Shown one piece after another: positions 8,643 through 16,561 of a DNA stretch of 57,975 bases. Position numbers and translations under genes: made by a program. The notes beneath the pieces were generated by a model. It was not told the DNA's origin. It made no database searches and saw only the letters and a program-made list of their open reading frames with translations. Where the stretch lies: NCBI RefSeq assembly GCF_001536285.1, contig NZ_FAOZ01000043.1, positions 1 to 57,975 on the forward strand, read 5' to 3'. The stretch comes from Parafrankia irregularis. Lineage in GTDB: Bacteria; Actinomycetota; Actinomycetes; Frankiales; Frankiaceae. How positions within the stretch are numbered: the stretch's first letter is position 1; each line of letters opens with the position of its first letter.

Positions 8643-9415
8643 CCGGCGGCACCGAAGCCACCCGCGCGGCTGGTGCGCCCGGCCCGCTCGCTCCGCTCGC
8701 CGGAAAGGTCGCCCTGATCACCGGCTCGGCCCGCGGGCAGGGCGAGGTGACCGCGCGTCGGTTCGTGGCGGCCGGCGCCCAGGTGATGATCACTGACATT
8801 CTGGCCGGCGAGGGCGCGAAGGTCGCGGCCTCGCTCGGCGACGCCGCCGTCTTCCAGGAACTGGACGTCCGTGACGAGACGGCCTGGGCCGCGGCGGTGG
8901 CGGCGCTGCGCGCCTCGTTCGGCCGCCTCGACGTGCTCGTCAACAACGCGGCCATCCACTGGATCCGCCCGCTGCTCGAGGACAACGCGGCCGACCTCGA
9001 TCGGCTGCTCGCGGTCAACCTGCGCGGCCCCTTCCTCGGGATCCAGGCCTGCGTGCCGCTGATGCTCGAGGGCGACGGCGGCTCCATCATCAACATCTCC
9101 TCCATCGCGGGCGTGAAGGCGTTCCGGGGGCACGGCGTCTATGGAGCCGCGAAATGGGCGCTGCGGGGCATGTCCAAGGTCGCGGCCCTGGAACTGGCCC
9201 CGCGGATCCGGGTGAACTGCATCCTGCCCGGCGCGATCGACTCACCGATGCTGCCGCCCGGAGCCGCCGAACGAGTCTCCGCGGGCACCCCGATGGGTCG
9301 GCTCGGCCGGTCCGACGAGATCGCCGAAGGAGCCCTCTACCTGGCGTCCGCCGCGTCGTCCTACACCACCGGCACGGATCTTGTCATCGACGGCGGCTCC
9401 ACCACCGGACCCTGA
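8639..9415 (+). CDS. SDR family oxidoreductase
   Basis: Classical short-chain dehydrogenase, 258 aa. It has KVALITGSARGQG (cofactor glycines, about residues 23-35), MITDI (the Asp favours NAD), NNAAIHW, then SSIAG with the catalytic Ser. YGAAKWAL carries the Tyr-x3-Lys pair, and VNCILPGAIDSPM and the C-terminal TGTDLVIDGGSTT follow. All catalytic residues are present. The ATG overlaps the preceding LLM oxidoreductase stop by 4 bases. Likely a hydroxysteroid or 3-hydroxyacyl type dehydrogenase working with the LLM enzyme; the substrate is not readable. Confidence 0.92.
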   Translation: MTGGTEATRAAGAPGPLAPLAGKVALITGSARGQGEVTARRFVAAGAQVMITDILAGEGAKVAASLGDAAVFQELDVRDETAWAAAVAALRASFGRLDVLVNNAAIHWIRPLLEDNAADLDRLLAVNLRGPFLGIQACVPLMLEGDGGSIINISSIAGVKAFRGHGVYGAAKWALRGMSKVAALELAPRIRVNCILPGAIDSPMLPPGAAERVSAGTPMGRLGRSDEIAEGALYLASAASSYTTGTDLVIDGGSTTGP

Positions 9416-9456
9416 CCATGGCTCCGGACCAGGTGTCGGCGGCCGTGGCACGGCGG

Positions 9457-9490
9457 GGAACAGGCGAGCACGTCCTCACCGGCCTGTTCC
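9457..9490 (+). terminator. Possible terminator after SDR operon
   Basis: Inverted repeat GGAACAGGC (9457-9465) / GCCTGTTCC (9482-9490) with a 16-nt loop, about 40 bp after the SDR stop. It is weaker than the hairpin at 4361 and has no T-run. Confidence 0.4.
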
Positions 9491-9634
9491 TGACCAGAAA
9501 AGATGTTTCGTCGGCCCGGCAGGTCACATTCATTGATCCCTGACAATCACACCGTATATCAAAAGGAACTAAAGCCGCATTTCCAGGCATAGCTCGGGTA
9601 AACAGGTGACGCCGCAGTTGTTCTGCAAACTTCG

Positions 9635-9663
9635 TTGTCGCCGGGTATCGGAGTTGTTACGCT
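9635..9663 (+). promoter_or_regulatory. Candidate promoter for the lectin gene
   Basis: TTGTCG at 9635-9640, a 17-base spacer, then TACGCT at 9658-9663: a reasonable housekeeping-type -35/-10 pair. It sits about 175 bp upstream of the lectin start, in a 422-bp gap (9416-9837) that otherwise holds only a possible terminator. Confidence 0.35.
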
Positions 9664-9837
9664 GAATCCGCGGAGGTTCGCTCGACTTGTTAGCGGCCGA
9701 CTTCCCGTTCGGGGGATCCGTGTCTTGACACGAGTGGGCCGACCAGTCTGGGTCGGTCGGGCGAACAGAATTCGCAGTACCCGCTGTTCCAGTTAAAGCG
9801 TGACCTGACGGGTCGCGCCGGCAGAAGGGGTAGGCGT

Positions 9838-10095
9838 ATGTCTCTTTATCACACTGAGATCCAGTGGGGCGGCCCGGGGGCGGAATGGCACAAGGACGCC
9901 GACCTGCAGATCGTCATCGGCAACCGGCACCAGGTCGTGCCCTCGTCGGGCCGGCCGGAGACCGGGACACAGGTGACCTGGTCGGGCCCCCAGGGCAACG
10001 GCAGCATCACGTTCTTCGACAACGGCGCGTCGTTCCAGGGCGCGGCGCAGTTCCCCGGCGAGGGTCCGGTCGCCTACCGCGGGTCGGCGGCGTAG
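9838..10095 (+). CDS. Small OAA-type lectin domain protein
   Basis: Small protein of 85 aa that I recognise as one repeat of the OAA (Oscillatoria agardhii agglutinin) lectin family, whose members bind high-mannose glycans. The N-terminal YHTEIQWGGPGAEWH matches the family's xxENQWGGxxAPWH segment. The GSITFFDNG and FQGAAQFPGEGPVAYRG strands match the conserved GTMTY..GEGPIGFRG ending. Known members have two or four tandem repeats of about 66 residues; here there is one. There is no signal peptide. The gene stands alone with a good upstream gap. The family call rests on motif memory; glycan binding is inferred. Confidence 0.75.
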   Translation: MSLYHTEIQWGGPGAEWHKDADLQIVIGNRHQVVPSSGRPETGTQVTWSGPQGNGSITFFDNGASFQGAAQFPGEGPVAYRGSAA

Positions 10096-10440
10096 GAACC
10101 CTTTCGGTGAACCCTCGGTAACACGAGAAGAATTCCACGGCGACGACCTGGGTATGCAGCTCGCTGCCCTCGGCGTCGTCGTGGGATTCCCCGTATCCCG
10201 GAAGAATTTGGGTTGGTGGCCACGTCCGTCGGGCCCGCTTCCGCTTACCGAGCTCGATTTGGCAGGGGAAAATCCGGATCCGGTGGTGCATCACACAAAC
10301 TTGACGCCAGGGAAGTGTCCCCTGGTGTTCTGAGTTCGCTGATTCGTGGACTTGGTACGGTGCCCGGCCCGCGTGCTGTGCAGATCGAGTCGCGCTGTTG
10401 CATCGGCGATGTCCACCTGTGCCTAGCCGCCGATCAGTCA
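10096..10440. other. Intergenic region without recognised genes
   Basis: The 345-bp stretch after the lectin gene. Open frames on both strands show no family motif and irregular codon use. Composition is somewhat less GC-rich than the flanks. Nothing else seen. Confidence 0.4.
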
Positions 10441-10592
10441 TGATCAGAGATGCGTAGACGCCGTGTCCGTCCGCGGTTCCGGCGCCGGAGTTCGCCGGTC
10501 AGCCCCACCAGCAGGTAGACCACGGGTGCCGCCTTCCCAGCGGTGCCGGTTTCTTCCGCCCGGTGCAGACGCCTCCACCTCACCGCCGGTCA
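10441..10592 (-). pseudogene. Truncated copy of the P-loop kinase gene
   Basis: Directly downstream of the minus-strand VOC gene. One frame reads PVVYLLVGLTG, identical to the start of the intact kinase at 15946, and then diverges exactly inside the P-loop: the intact gene continues SGKTT, this copy continues ELRRRN and stops. The spacer between the VOC stop and this segment also resembles the intact locus, but the ATG overlapping the VOC stop is lost. The rest of the kinase is absent. It is therefore a 5' remnant left by duplication or deletion, with a breakpoint near 10494. Confidence 0.75.
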
Positions 10593-10965
10593 GGGTCCTT
10601 CGAGGCCGATGACGGTGCCGAACGGGTCGATGATCTGGCAGATCCTTCGTCCTTCCGACACGGTGAGCGGGCCGCGGTGGTGGACGCAGCCCGCGGTGAG
10701 CAGGCGTCGGCGGGTGGCGTCGCGGTCGGTGACGGCCCAGTAGACGACGGGTGATCCGCCGCGGGGGTTGCGGTCGTCGTCGGCCTGGTGGAAGCCGATC
10801 TCGACGCCGGCGACGGTGAGCCAGGCGTAGACCGTTTCGCCGTCGATGTCGAGTCGGACGTCGGCGCCGAGCTGGTCTGCCCACCAGCGTGCGGATGTCT
10901 CGGGGTCGTCGGCGAACGTCATGACGGTGGTGACGGGGCCGAACATCAGGTGGCACCTCTCCGCG
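10494..10965 (-). repeat. Inverted duplication, arm 1 (partner about 15575-16043)
   Basis: The segment covering the VOC gene, its ribosome binding region and the first part of the kinase gene is repeated in opposite orientation at about 15575-16043. The two VOC proteins differ at only about 11 of 118 positions by eye. The arms enclose the tRNA-Thr, the broken NUDIX gene, two kinases and a methyltransferase. Confidence 0.8.
10590..10946 (-). CDS. VOC (glyoxalase/bleomycin resistance-like) family protein, copy 1
   Basis: 118-aa vicinal-oxygen-chelate protein with two beta-alpha-beta-beta-beta halves. It starts MFGPVTTVMTFADDPETSA, has VAGVEIGFHQADDD in the middle and ends ICQIIDPFGTVIGLEGP, the typical DPxGN-like end of the fold. 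The start at 10946 gives exact alignment with the second copy at 15593; the frame extends 17 codons upstream. VOC proteins bind metal or sequester small molecules; no specific function can be assigned. It is the inverted near-duplicate of the gene at 15593 and is followed by a kinase remnant, while the other copy has the intact kinase. Confidence 0.85.
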   Translation of the reverse strand: MFGPVTTVMTFADDPETSARWWADQLGADVRLDIDGETVYAWLTVAGVEIGFHQADDDRNPRGGSPVVYWAVTDRDATRRRLLTAGCVHHRGPLTVSEGRRICQIIDPFGTVIGLEGP

Positions 10966-11032
10966 GACGGGTGGCAGGGTCGGCGCAGTGTTGGCAACGC
11001 GGCGACCTCGGTCCGGTATCGTGGAGCGGCCG

Positions 11033-11108
11033 GCCGGCGTGGCGCAATTGGTAGCGCACTCGACTTGTAATCGAGCGGTTAGGGGTTCGAGTCCCCTCGC
11101 CGGCTCCA
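11033..11108 (+). tRNA. tRNA-Thr (anticodon UGU)
   Basis: Complete cloverleaf with an acceptor stem GCCGGCG/CGCCGGC and a D arm GCGC-AATTGGTA-GCGC. The anticodon stem is CTCGA/TCGAG around loop CTTGTAA (anticodon TGT), and the T arm is AGGGG-TTCGAGT-CCCCT. The discriminator is T and the CCA end is encoded at 11106-11108. Such 3' ends are common integration targets, but I found no second copy of the 3' end in the window. Confidence 0.97.
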
Positions 11109-11706
11109 GATAGATGGCCCCTGACCTGCGGTTTTGCAAAGTTGAAGATCATCTATTCAAGATCAAACCGGGTTGGTGTGCGCATGGTGTGCGCATTTCG
11201 CGTTGGCGCGCTGGGGCGATCTTGGTTCGGGTGCCATCTTTGGTCGGCCGAGGCCGGGGCCTGCGGTCGCGACACCACCCCGATGACGGTTACATTCCGT
11301 TAGTTTCGGTCGTACTGGGATGTGGGTGGGATCGTCGAGAACGACGCGCGTCGGCTGACGGCTATCGACGCACCGCCTCACCCCGTGTCACCCCGGCACG
11401 GGGATTGGGCGTCCACGGCGCAGTCGGGGCCGGTGGCGGCGCTGCGGGCGCGGACGATCGCCATCCCGCGGAACGGATGCCCCCACCATCCGCCCCGGCA
11501 TGGTCGTCCCGGCCTCCGCAAGTGTGTGGCGCTCATGGTGCTCGCGAAGGACGCCAAGGCGGGTGGACCGCTACGGTGACGTCATCCCGGCGTGGCTACC
11601 TGTGCATCGGGATCGAGGAGGCGGCCTTCCGCGTTTCGGGTTACCAGCCCGACCTCGTTCGGTTTCCGCCAGGCACTGGCCGGCGGCTGGGTCCTACGGT
11701 GGTGGG
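11109..11706. other. Gene-poor region downstream of tRNA-Thr
   Basis: Nearly 600 bp without a recognisable gene. The first 100 bases are comparatively AT-rich and contain a tandem GGTGTGCGCAT pair at 11173-11195. The rest has open frames with no family motif. It could be the remains of an older insertion at the tRNA 3' end. Confidence 0.4.
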
Positions 11707-12181
11707 GTGACCGACGCGGTGGGTGGCCGTGCAGCGTTTCAGGTCCTGGTCCTGCCCTACCGGCCGACCGGGCACGGTACGCAGTACGCCCTGTTCCGGC
11801 GTGCTGACGCGGCCTGCTGGCAGGGTGTCGCCGGTGGTGGCGAGGCGGGTGAGTCCCCGCTGCGGGCCGCCCGGCGGGAAGCCGCCGAGGAAGCCGGCCT
11901 GGTTGGTGAACGCGAGTTCGTCCCGCTGGACGCGCGGGCCACGATCCCCGTCGTCCACGTCACGGGGAGTTCACCTGGGGGCCGAGGTGCTGGTGATCCC
12001 GGAGTACGCGTTCGGTGTCCGAGCGGAGGACGCCGAGGTGACGTTGTCGGACGAGCACACCGAGTACGGCTGGTTCGGTCTCGACGGCGCGGCGAGGGCC
12101 GTGCGGTGGGATTCGAACCGCACCGCCCTGTGGGAGCTGGATCATCGGCTACGCCACGGCATCGGTTGCCGCGTCGCCTGA
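11707..12181 (+). pseudogene. NUDIX hydrolase, frameshifted
   Basis: NUDIX hydrolase resembling the NudB-like group (dihydroneopterin triphosphate or dATP pyrophosphatases). From the GTG at 11707, the frame encodes AAFQVLVLPYRPTGHG, the substrate loop WQGVAGGGEAGESPLRAARR and the Nudix helix ending REAAEEAGL. It then runs off course at about 11965-11985. The protein resumes in the next frame as HLGAEVLVIPEYAFGV and continues to TEYGWFGLDGAARAVRWDSN, the normal family C-terminus. One base gained (or two lost) in a G-rich run near CGGGGAG explains it. Either a genuine pseudogene or a sequencing error. Confidence 0.75.
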
Positions 12182-12203
12182 GAGGCCACCCCGATAGCCC
12201 GCG

Positions 12204-12764
12204 TCAGGCCGTTTTGGTGAGGAAAGCGGTGATCGCCTCCGGGCCGGGGTGGTAGCCGTCGCTGGTGTCGACGGTGAGCCGCGGGAGGTCCAGGCGGATG
12301 TCGGCGAAGGCGTCCAGGGCGTGGCGGCCCGCGGCGATGTCGTCGAGGAGGTTCTGGTCGCCGTGGGCGGCGCGGTGGGGGTCGAGCCCGGCGCGGGTGG
12401 CGATCCGCTGGTGCGCCACGGCCGGGTCGACGGTGGCGCGGATGATCCGCACGTCGGCGTGGGCGGTGAGTGGTTCCAGGTGAGGTGTCCAGAGCCGGTC
12501 CTGGAACGCGGCCTCGGCCACGAGGGTGACACCGGCCTTCGTGAGGGTTTCCAGCACGCCGAAGAAGGCGTGGAGGGTGGGGATGTTGAGGGGGTCGTTT
12601 CCGCCGGCCTGGTAGCCGGGGCTGGCCAGGACCATCCCCTGCTTGATCTCGTCGCGGATCACCGCCGGGCAGCCGACCATCGCGGCGATCGCGCGGGCGA
12701 GGGTGGTCTTGCCGGTTCCTGGCGGGCCGCTGACGACGGCCAGCACCGGCCTCCCCATGGCCAT
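12204..12764 (-). CDS. P-loop kinase-like ATPase
   Basis: 186-aa single-domain P-loop protein of the small-molecule kinase type. The Walker A is VVSGPPGTGKTTLARA (about residues 10-25), followed by IRDEIKQGM. A LVAEAAFQD segment resembles Walker B, and VRIIRATVDPAVAHQRIATR is a lid-like arginine-rich helix. Length and order resemble AAA/zeta-toxin-like or adenylate-kinase-fold proteins, with no assignable substrate. The ATG at 12764 and one at 12758 are both possible. It lies 4 bp from the stop of the upstream methyltransferase gene and is probably coupled to it. Confidence 0.8.
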   Translation of the reverse strand: MAMGRPVLAVVSGPPGTGKTTLARAIAAMVGCPAVIRDEIKQGMVLASPGYQAGGNDPLNIPTLHAFFGVLETLTKAGVTLVAEAAFQDRLWTPHLEPLTAHADVRIIRATVDPAVAHQRIATRAGLDPHRAAHGDQNLLDDIAAGRHALDAFADIRLDLPRLTVDTSDGYHPGPEAITAFLTKTA

Positions 12765-12767
12765 CCG

Positions 12768-13580
12768 TCATCCTCCCAAGCACGGAGACTCGTCCGCGCC
12801 TGGGCGTCCGAGGCGGATGAGGAACTCGTTGTCTTCCTCGTAGGTGTCGGAACTGGAGTGCTGGGCGAGTACCTCACGAATGCGCGCCTCGAAGGAGTCG
12901 ATCCTCGCCCCGAAGAGTGGGGGTGCCGCAAAAGAGGTGGAGTACAGGTAGCCCAGGATGCTATCGGCGGTCCAGATCCTTCTGACGGGAACCCTCACCT
13001 CTTCGACCTTGTGGAACGGGGACTCGGACAGAATCTCACTGTAGGAGAGATCATGGTGCGAAAACACTCCGCTGCCGGCTCGCCGCTGCTCGCCCAGGAA
13101 CTCCTGGATGACCGCCCGCACGGCCTTCTTCCACTCGTTGCTGGCCTCCCAGAAGCCGCTGTCGCCGAAGATAGCGACGGCACCGCCATCGTGGATGATG
13201 TGCTCCAATGACGCCAGCACTCGCGGCTGGTCCATCCAGTGGAAGGCGCGACAGATGGTCACGAGAGAGGCCTGCCAGCCGGCGGGAGCAGTGAAACTCT
13301 CGGCGGAGACGCTAAAGAATCTGATCATTCTGTCTGGGGAGGCAAATGGCTGGCAGTTGTTCTCTGCCAGCTCCAGCATCTCGGGATCGGGATCGACGCC
13401 GATAATGTCGATGAACGATTCGTGGAGGGCCTGAATCACTTGACCGGTGCCAGTCCCGAGATCCAGCAGTGCCCGGTGAGGCTCACCAGCCACGGCGTCT
13501 GTCAGGACATGGGCAACCTCGGGTGGGATTCCAGGCCGGAGTTTGCTGTAGTAGCCGGCCGCGCCTGCAAAATTGCTCAT
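12768..13580 (-). CDS. Class I SAM-dependent methyltransferase
   Basis: 270-aa methyltransferase. Motif I is RALLDLGTGTGQVIQAL (around residues 37-53), followed by the acidic GVDPDPEMLELAE of motif Post-I. ICRAFHWMDQPRVL is the AFHWxD pattern of ubiquinone/trans-aconitate-type methyltransferases. I took the ATG at 13580, spaced 6 bases after AAGG, over the ATG at 13586. The gene is less GC-rich in third positions than its neighbours, hinting at separate acquisition. It precedes the kinase at 12204 by 3 bp. The substrate is probably a small molecule; unknown. Confidence 0.85.
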   Translation of the reverse strand: MSNFAGAAGYYSKLRPGIPPEVAHVLTDAVAGEPHRALLDLGTGTGQVIQALHESFIDIIGVDPDPEMLELAENNCQPFASPDRMIRFFSVSAESFTAPAGWQASLVTICRAFHWMDQPRVLASLEHIIHDGGAVAIFGDSGFWEASNEWKKAVRAVIQEFLGEQRRAGSGVFSHHDLSYSEILSESPFHKVEEVRVPVRRIWTADSILGYLYSTSFAAPPLFGARIDSFEARIREVLAQHSSSDTYEEDNEFLIRLGRPGADESPCLGG

Positions 13581-13962
13581 ACCCATCCTTCGCGATCTCG
13601 GCGAGACTAGCAGCGAACATGTGGGCGGAGAAGGTGAACCGTGGCCGGTGGGTTGTCGGCCGCAAGCGGTGTCGTGCGTCTCCGATCAGGACGATCTCCC
13701 GGGTGGACTCGGGCCGGCGCGTGCCCGCCCGCATGGCTCCGGGTACGTCGGCTCCCCGCTGTCTCCGAGGTGTGCCAGGTCGGAGACAGGAGCGCCGAGG
13801 GCCTGGAGCACCATCAGGGAAGGCGTGGGGATCAGGCGCAGCGAAGCCGGTACGACCATGCTGGCGTACGGCGCGGTGATCCGGCATGGCCCCCTCGTCG
13901 AACTCTGTGGCACTGACATGCGACAGGGTGACGATAGGGGCGAGATCCGTGGATCGCGTGAT
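13581..13962. other. Intergenic region without recognised gene
   Basis: Between the methyltransferase start and an SDR scrap. Several overlapping open frames exist on both strands, but none has a motif, a ribosome binding site or steady codon bias. Probably degraded sequence. Confidence 0.4.
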
Positions 13963-14080
13963 GCCTGATCGAGGGGGATGATGCCGGGCACGATGGTGTT
14001 GCGGTGGGTGTGTGGGGCGATTTCGATGGCGAGGGCGCGGATGAGTCCTTCGAGGGCGGCTTTCGAGGCGGTGCAGGCGC
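13963..14080 (-). pseudogene. Scrap of a short-chain dehydrogenase gene
   Basis: In one minus-strand frame about 40 codons read CTASKAALEGLIRALAIEI and then NTIVPGIIPLDQ. This is the catalytic-Lys helix and following strand of an SDR (normally YxASKAALEGLTRALAxELA ... VNxIxPG). A stop (TAG) precedes it and no N-terminal Rossmann part is found, so only a fragment remains, directly behind the kinase at 14089. Confidence 0.7.
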
Positions 14081-14088
14081 CGATAGTT

Positions 14089-14619
14089 CTAGGGGACTGC
14101 CAGAATGGCCTGGGCGGTCTCCGCCGGTGCGAGATCGGTGGTATCGATGAGGTGGGCGCGGGATGTGATCCATGGCAGTGCCTCGCTGTAGGTGGCGAGG
14201 TGGCTCAGGCGCCAGTCGCGGGCGGCGCTGCTTCGTTCCGGGTCGCCGGGGAACAGATCGTGCATGACGATTCTTTCCCGGAGGGCGTGTTGGTCCGCGT
14301 GGAGAGCGACGTGAAGGGTGTCCAGGCTCCTTTTCGCGAGTCCGGCGAAGATTTCCTCCGCGTATGCCTCTTCCAGGAGGGTCATGGGAGCGATGACGGT
14401 TCTGCTGGTGGACTCGACGACTTCTGCGATGGTAGCGATCGTGAGGCGCCGCCACGCAGGAAGGTCCTGGAAGTCGCCGGTCGGGACAGGGATGAGGTCG
14501 CGGAGCAGGAAACCTATCTCTTCGGGGTCGAAGACGATCGCGTGTGGGATGAGGGCCTTCAGCGCATCCGCCGTGGTGGTTTTCCCGACTCCGAACGGAC
14601 CGTTAATCCAAATGATCAC
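14089..14619 (-). CDS. TmrB-like P-loop kinase/ATPase
   Basis: 176-aa protein opening MIIWINGPFGVGKTTTADAL, the Walker A with the WINGxFGVGKT form seen in the tunicamycin-resistance (TmrB)-like ATP-binding family. IVFDPEEIGFLLRD follows and is also typical. A LHADQHALRERI segment and a C-terminal helix complete the length usual for this group. TmrB binds tunicamycin at the membrane; many homologues are uncharacterised. The start ATG at 14619 fits the family's very short N-terminus. It stands alone on the minus strand, with an SDR fragment behind it. Confidence 0.82.
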   Translation of the reverse strand: MIIWINGPFGVGKTTTADALKALIPHAIVFDPEEIGFLLRDLIPVPTGDFQDLPAWRRLTIATIAEVVESTSRTVIAPMTLLEEAYAEEIFAGLAKRSLDTLHVALHADQHALRERIVMHDLFPGDPERSSAARDWRLSHLATYSEALPWITSRAHLIDTTDLAPAETAQAILAVP

Positions 14620-14933
14620 AAGGATTCCTTGATCGTACTTTATCGGCTGGTCGATGCCCGTCTGATGCGGTGGATGCGCTCCGGCGAGTTGAACAGCGAC
14701 GGCGGTCCGGAGGAGACAGCCGCCGACGGTGCCCTCGCCCGGGGAGCGGGCCGGGTACGCGGCGACGGCTGCCCTGCGCGCCTCCGCCGGTCATGACCGA
14801 GCAGGTGATCCGCGGCTACGACGCCGGCTGATGCGTCTACGCGCCTGGAAGGATGACCAGCTCCTCGCGCGAGGTCCGCTGACGAGGCCTGAGCTGGAGA
14901 CGGGGCACACTGCGGAGTCCTCCAGGGCACGGG
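14620..14933. other. Intergenic region
   Basis: Between two minus-strand genes. No motif-bearing frame was found; presumed promoter for the kinase at 14089 and the downstream end of the NUDIX gene. Confidence 0.35.
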
Positions 14934-15395
14934 TCAACGCAGGATCATCGGCTTCTCGGGTGGGCCTTCGGCGAGTACCCAGGTGACGAGTTCGCTGAGG
15001 CCGTGAGGGTAGACCGTCTCGCGGGTGGTCCGCAGGTTCTCCAGCGTCCACCAGCGGTGGGATCGGATGTTGTCTGTCTGGGTGGCTCGGTCCGGGTCGA
15101 TGTCGCCGGGTGCGATACGCGAGAGGAAGTACTTCTCGACCTGGCGGACCGTGAGGCCGCCGACCGGGTGATGCGTGCTGCGTTCGGCGATCTGGGCGCT
15201 GAGGTCGACCTTCTCGGCGCCGAGTTCCTCGCGTAGTTCCCGGAGCACGGCGGTGGGGTAGTCCTCGCCCGGTTCCAGGCCCCCGCCCGGGCTGGCCCAG
15301 AAGCCGTCGTTCTCGTCGTAGTGGAGCAGCAGGACACGCTGGTCGGGGTCAAGAACGACGGCTCGGGCCGCCTTCCGCAGCGGCGGGGTGCGCAT
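14934..15395 (-). CDS. NUDIX hydrolase
   Basis: 153-aa NUDIX protein. It starts MRTPPLRKAARAVVLDPDQ and has RVLLLHYDENDGFWASPGGG followed by the Nudix helix LEPGEDYPTAVLRELREELG, all acidic metal ligands present. The C-terminal RWWTLENLRTT is the family's usual end strand. The ATG at 15395 was chosen because the domain begins there; the open frame continues 65 codons upstream with no family similarity. It hydrolyses a nucleoside-diphosphate-X compound; the substrate is unknown. It is divergently oriented from the VOC gene at 15593. Confidence 0.88.
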   Translation of the reverse strand: MRTPPLRKAARAVVLDPDQRVLLLHYDENDGFWASPGGGLEPGEDYPTAVLRELREELGAEKVDLSAQIAERSTHHPVGGLTVRQVEKYFLSRIAPGDIDPDRATQTDNIRSHRWWTLENLRTTRETVYPHGLSELVTWVLAEGPPEKPMILR

Positions 15396-15574
15396 GGCGC
15401 CAGTCTGGCAGCCGGCTTCGTCCCGCCCGACGAGGTACCGGTGCCCACGGCGCCGAGGCCGCGATGCCTGGACGATCGCCAGGGTGTACGTCGTGGTTTC
15501 CCCGATGGGTTCCGGTGCCACCGGACCGACCTCGCCAACGGACACGACTGGGTAGCCTCTCCAGAGCATCGCCT

Positions 15575-16043
15575 GCCTGCGGAGAGCCACCGATGTTCGG
15601 TCCCGTCACCACCGTCATGACCTTCGCCGTGGACCCCGAGAGATCCGCACGCTGGTGGGCAGGCCTGCTTGGCGCCGAGGTTCATCTCGACGTCGACGGG
15701 GAGTCGGTCTACGCCTGGCTCACCGTCGCCGGCGTGGAGATCGGTTTCCACCAGGCCGACGACGACCGCAACCCCCGCGGCGGGTCACCCGTCGTCTACT
15801 GGGCCGTCACCGACCTCGACGCCACCCGCGGGCGCCTCCTCACCGCGGGCTGCGTTCACCATCGCGGCCCGCTCACCGTGTCGGCAGGACGAAGGATCTG
15901 CCAGATCATCGACCCGTTCGGGACCGTCATCGGCCTCGAAGGACCATGATCGGCGACGTGGTGGAGACATCGGTACCGGCCCGAGGGAACGGCTCCGAGG
16001 GGAAAGCCGAACCGGTGGTCTACCTGCTAGTTGGTCTGACCGG
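15575..16043 (+). repeat. Inverted duplication, arm 2 (partner about 10494-10965)
   Basis: Contains the VOC gene and the kinase 5' end, matching arm 1 in reverse. Similarity includes the pre-start sequence (CGGAGAG..GCCACC) and ends at the P-loop codons of the kinase. Confidence 0.8.
15593..15949 (+). CDS. VOC family protein, copy 2
   Basis: 118 aa, near-identical to the minus-strand protein at 10590 (about 11 differences by eye, mostly in the first 40 residues). It has the same VAGVEIGFHQADDD core and DPFGTVIGLEGP end. Its stop overlaps the ATG of the kinase gene at 15946 (ATGA), so the two are translationally coupled and probably act together. This arrangement is the intact form of the unit whose other copy lost the kinase. 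The specific ligand is unknown. Confidence 0.88.
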   Translation: MFGPVTTVMTFAVDPERSARWWAGLLGAEVHLDVDGESVYAWLTVAGVEIGFHQADDDRNPRGGSPVVYWAVTDLDATRGRLLTAGCVHHRGPLTVSAGRRICQIIDPFGTVIGLEGP

Positions 16044-16497
16044 GTCGGGTAAAACCACCTACGCGACCTGGCGACTGGAGCCCGCCGGCGCGGTCCGACT
16101 GTCCGTGGACGAGCTCGTCCATGCCCGGCACGGCCGATACGGCGTGGACTACCTGGAGCGGGACTACTTCGCTCTGGAGGCCCCGGTCATCACCGAGGTG
16201 CGTGCCCGCCTCGTCGAACTGGTCGTAGCGGGGCGGGACGTCGTGCTGGACCACGGCCTATGGCTGCGTTCCACCCGTCGGGAGTGGAAACAGGTCGTCG
16301 AGGACGCCGGCGGGCAGTGGCGGCTGCTGTACTTTCCCGTCCCCCATCCGGAACTACTGCGGCGCCTGGCGGCGCGGAACCTGCGGGACGATGCGAACGC
16401 GCTGACGGTGACGGAGTCCGCGCTCGACGACTTCTACGCCCGCTTTGAGGCCCCTCACCGCGAGGGCGAGGAGATCATCGAACCCGGATCGTTCTGA
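15946..16497 (+). CDS. P-loop kinase-like ATP-binding protein
   Basis: 183-aa protein with Walker A VYLLVGLTGSGKTTYATWRL (about residues 25-44). DVVLDHGLWLRSTRREW resembles Walker B plus a basic lid helix, and LLYFPVPHPELLRRLAARN is the typical arginine-containing lid. It belongs to the broad AAA/adenylate-kinase-like group of small-molecule kinases (some are resistance phosphotransferases). It is coupled to the VOC gene by a 4-base overlap. The first 20 residues (MIGDVVETSVPARGNGSEGK) look like a non-domain leader. The truncated second copy sits at 10441. Confidence 0.85.
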   Translation: MIGDVVETSVPARGNGSEGKAEPVVYLLVGLTGSGKTTYATWRLEPAGAVRLSVDELVHARHGRYGVDYLERDYFALEAPVITEVRARLVELVVAGRDVVLDHGLWLRSTRREWKQVVEDAGGQWRLLYFPVPHPELLRRLAARNLRDDANALTVTESALDDFYARFEAPHREGEEIIEPGSF

Positions 16498-16544
16498 TCA
16501 GCCACCTTGGGCACGGTGACTGCCAACCTGGTTGAGCGGAAGCC

Positions 16545-16561
16545 CACTGGCTAGGCCAGTG
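16545..16561. terminator. Small hairpin after kinase gene
   Basis: CACTGGC-TAG-GCCAGTG, 7-bp arms, about 50 bp after the kinase stop. A weak terminator or an operator for the NUDIX gene that starts at 16674. Confidence 0.3.

Noticed and set aside
7523-9415. Single 630-residue protein covering the LLM and SDR region
   Set aside because: The first 370 codons are an arginine-rich out-of-frame reading of the LLM gene; the SDR starts at 8639 by a 4-base overlap.
11033-11108. tRNA-Thr as the attachment site of the conjugative element
   Set aside because: The integrase is 26 kb away, chromosomal-type genes lie between, and no repeat of the tRNA 3' end was found near 37 kb or elsewhere in the window.
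13581-13962. Small regulatory gene on either strand
   Set aside because: No start with a ribosome binding site and no family motif; codon use is irregular in all frames.
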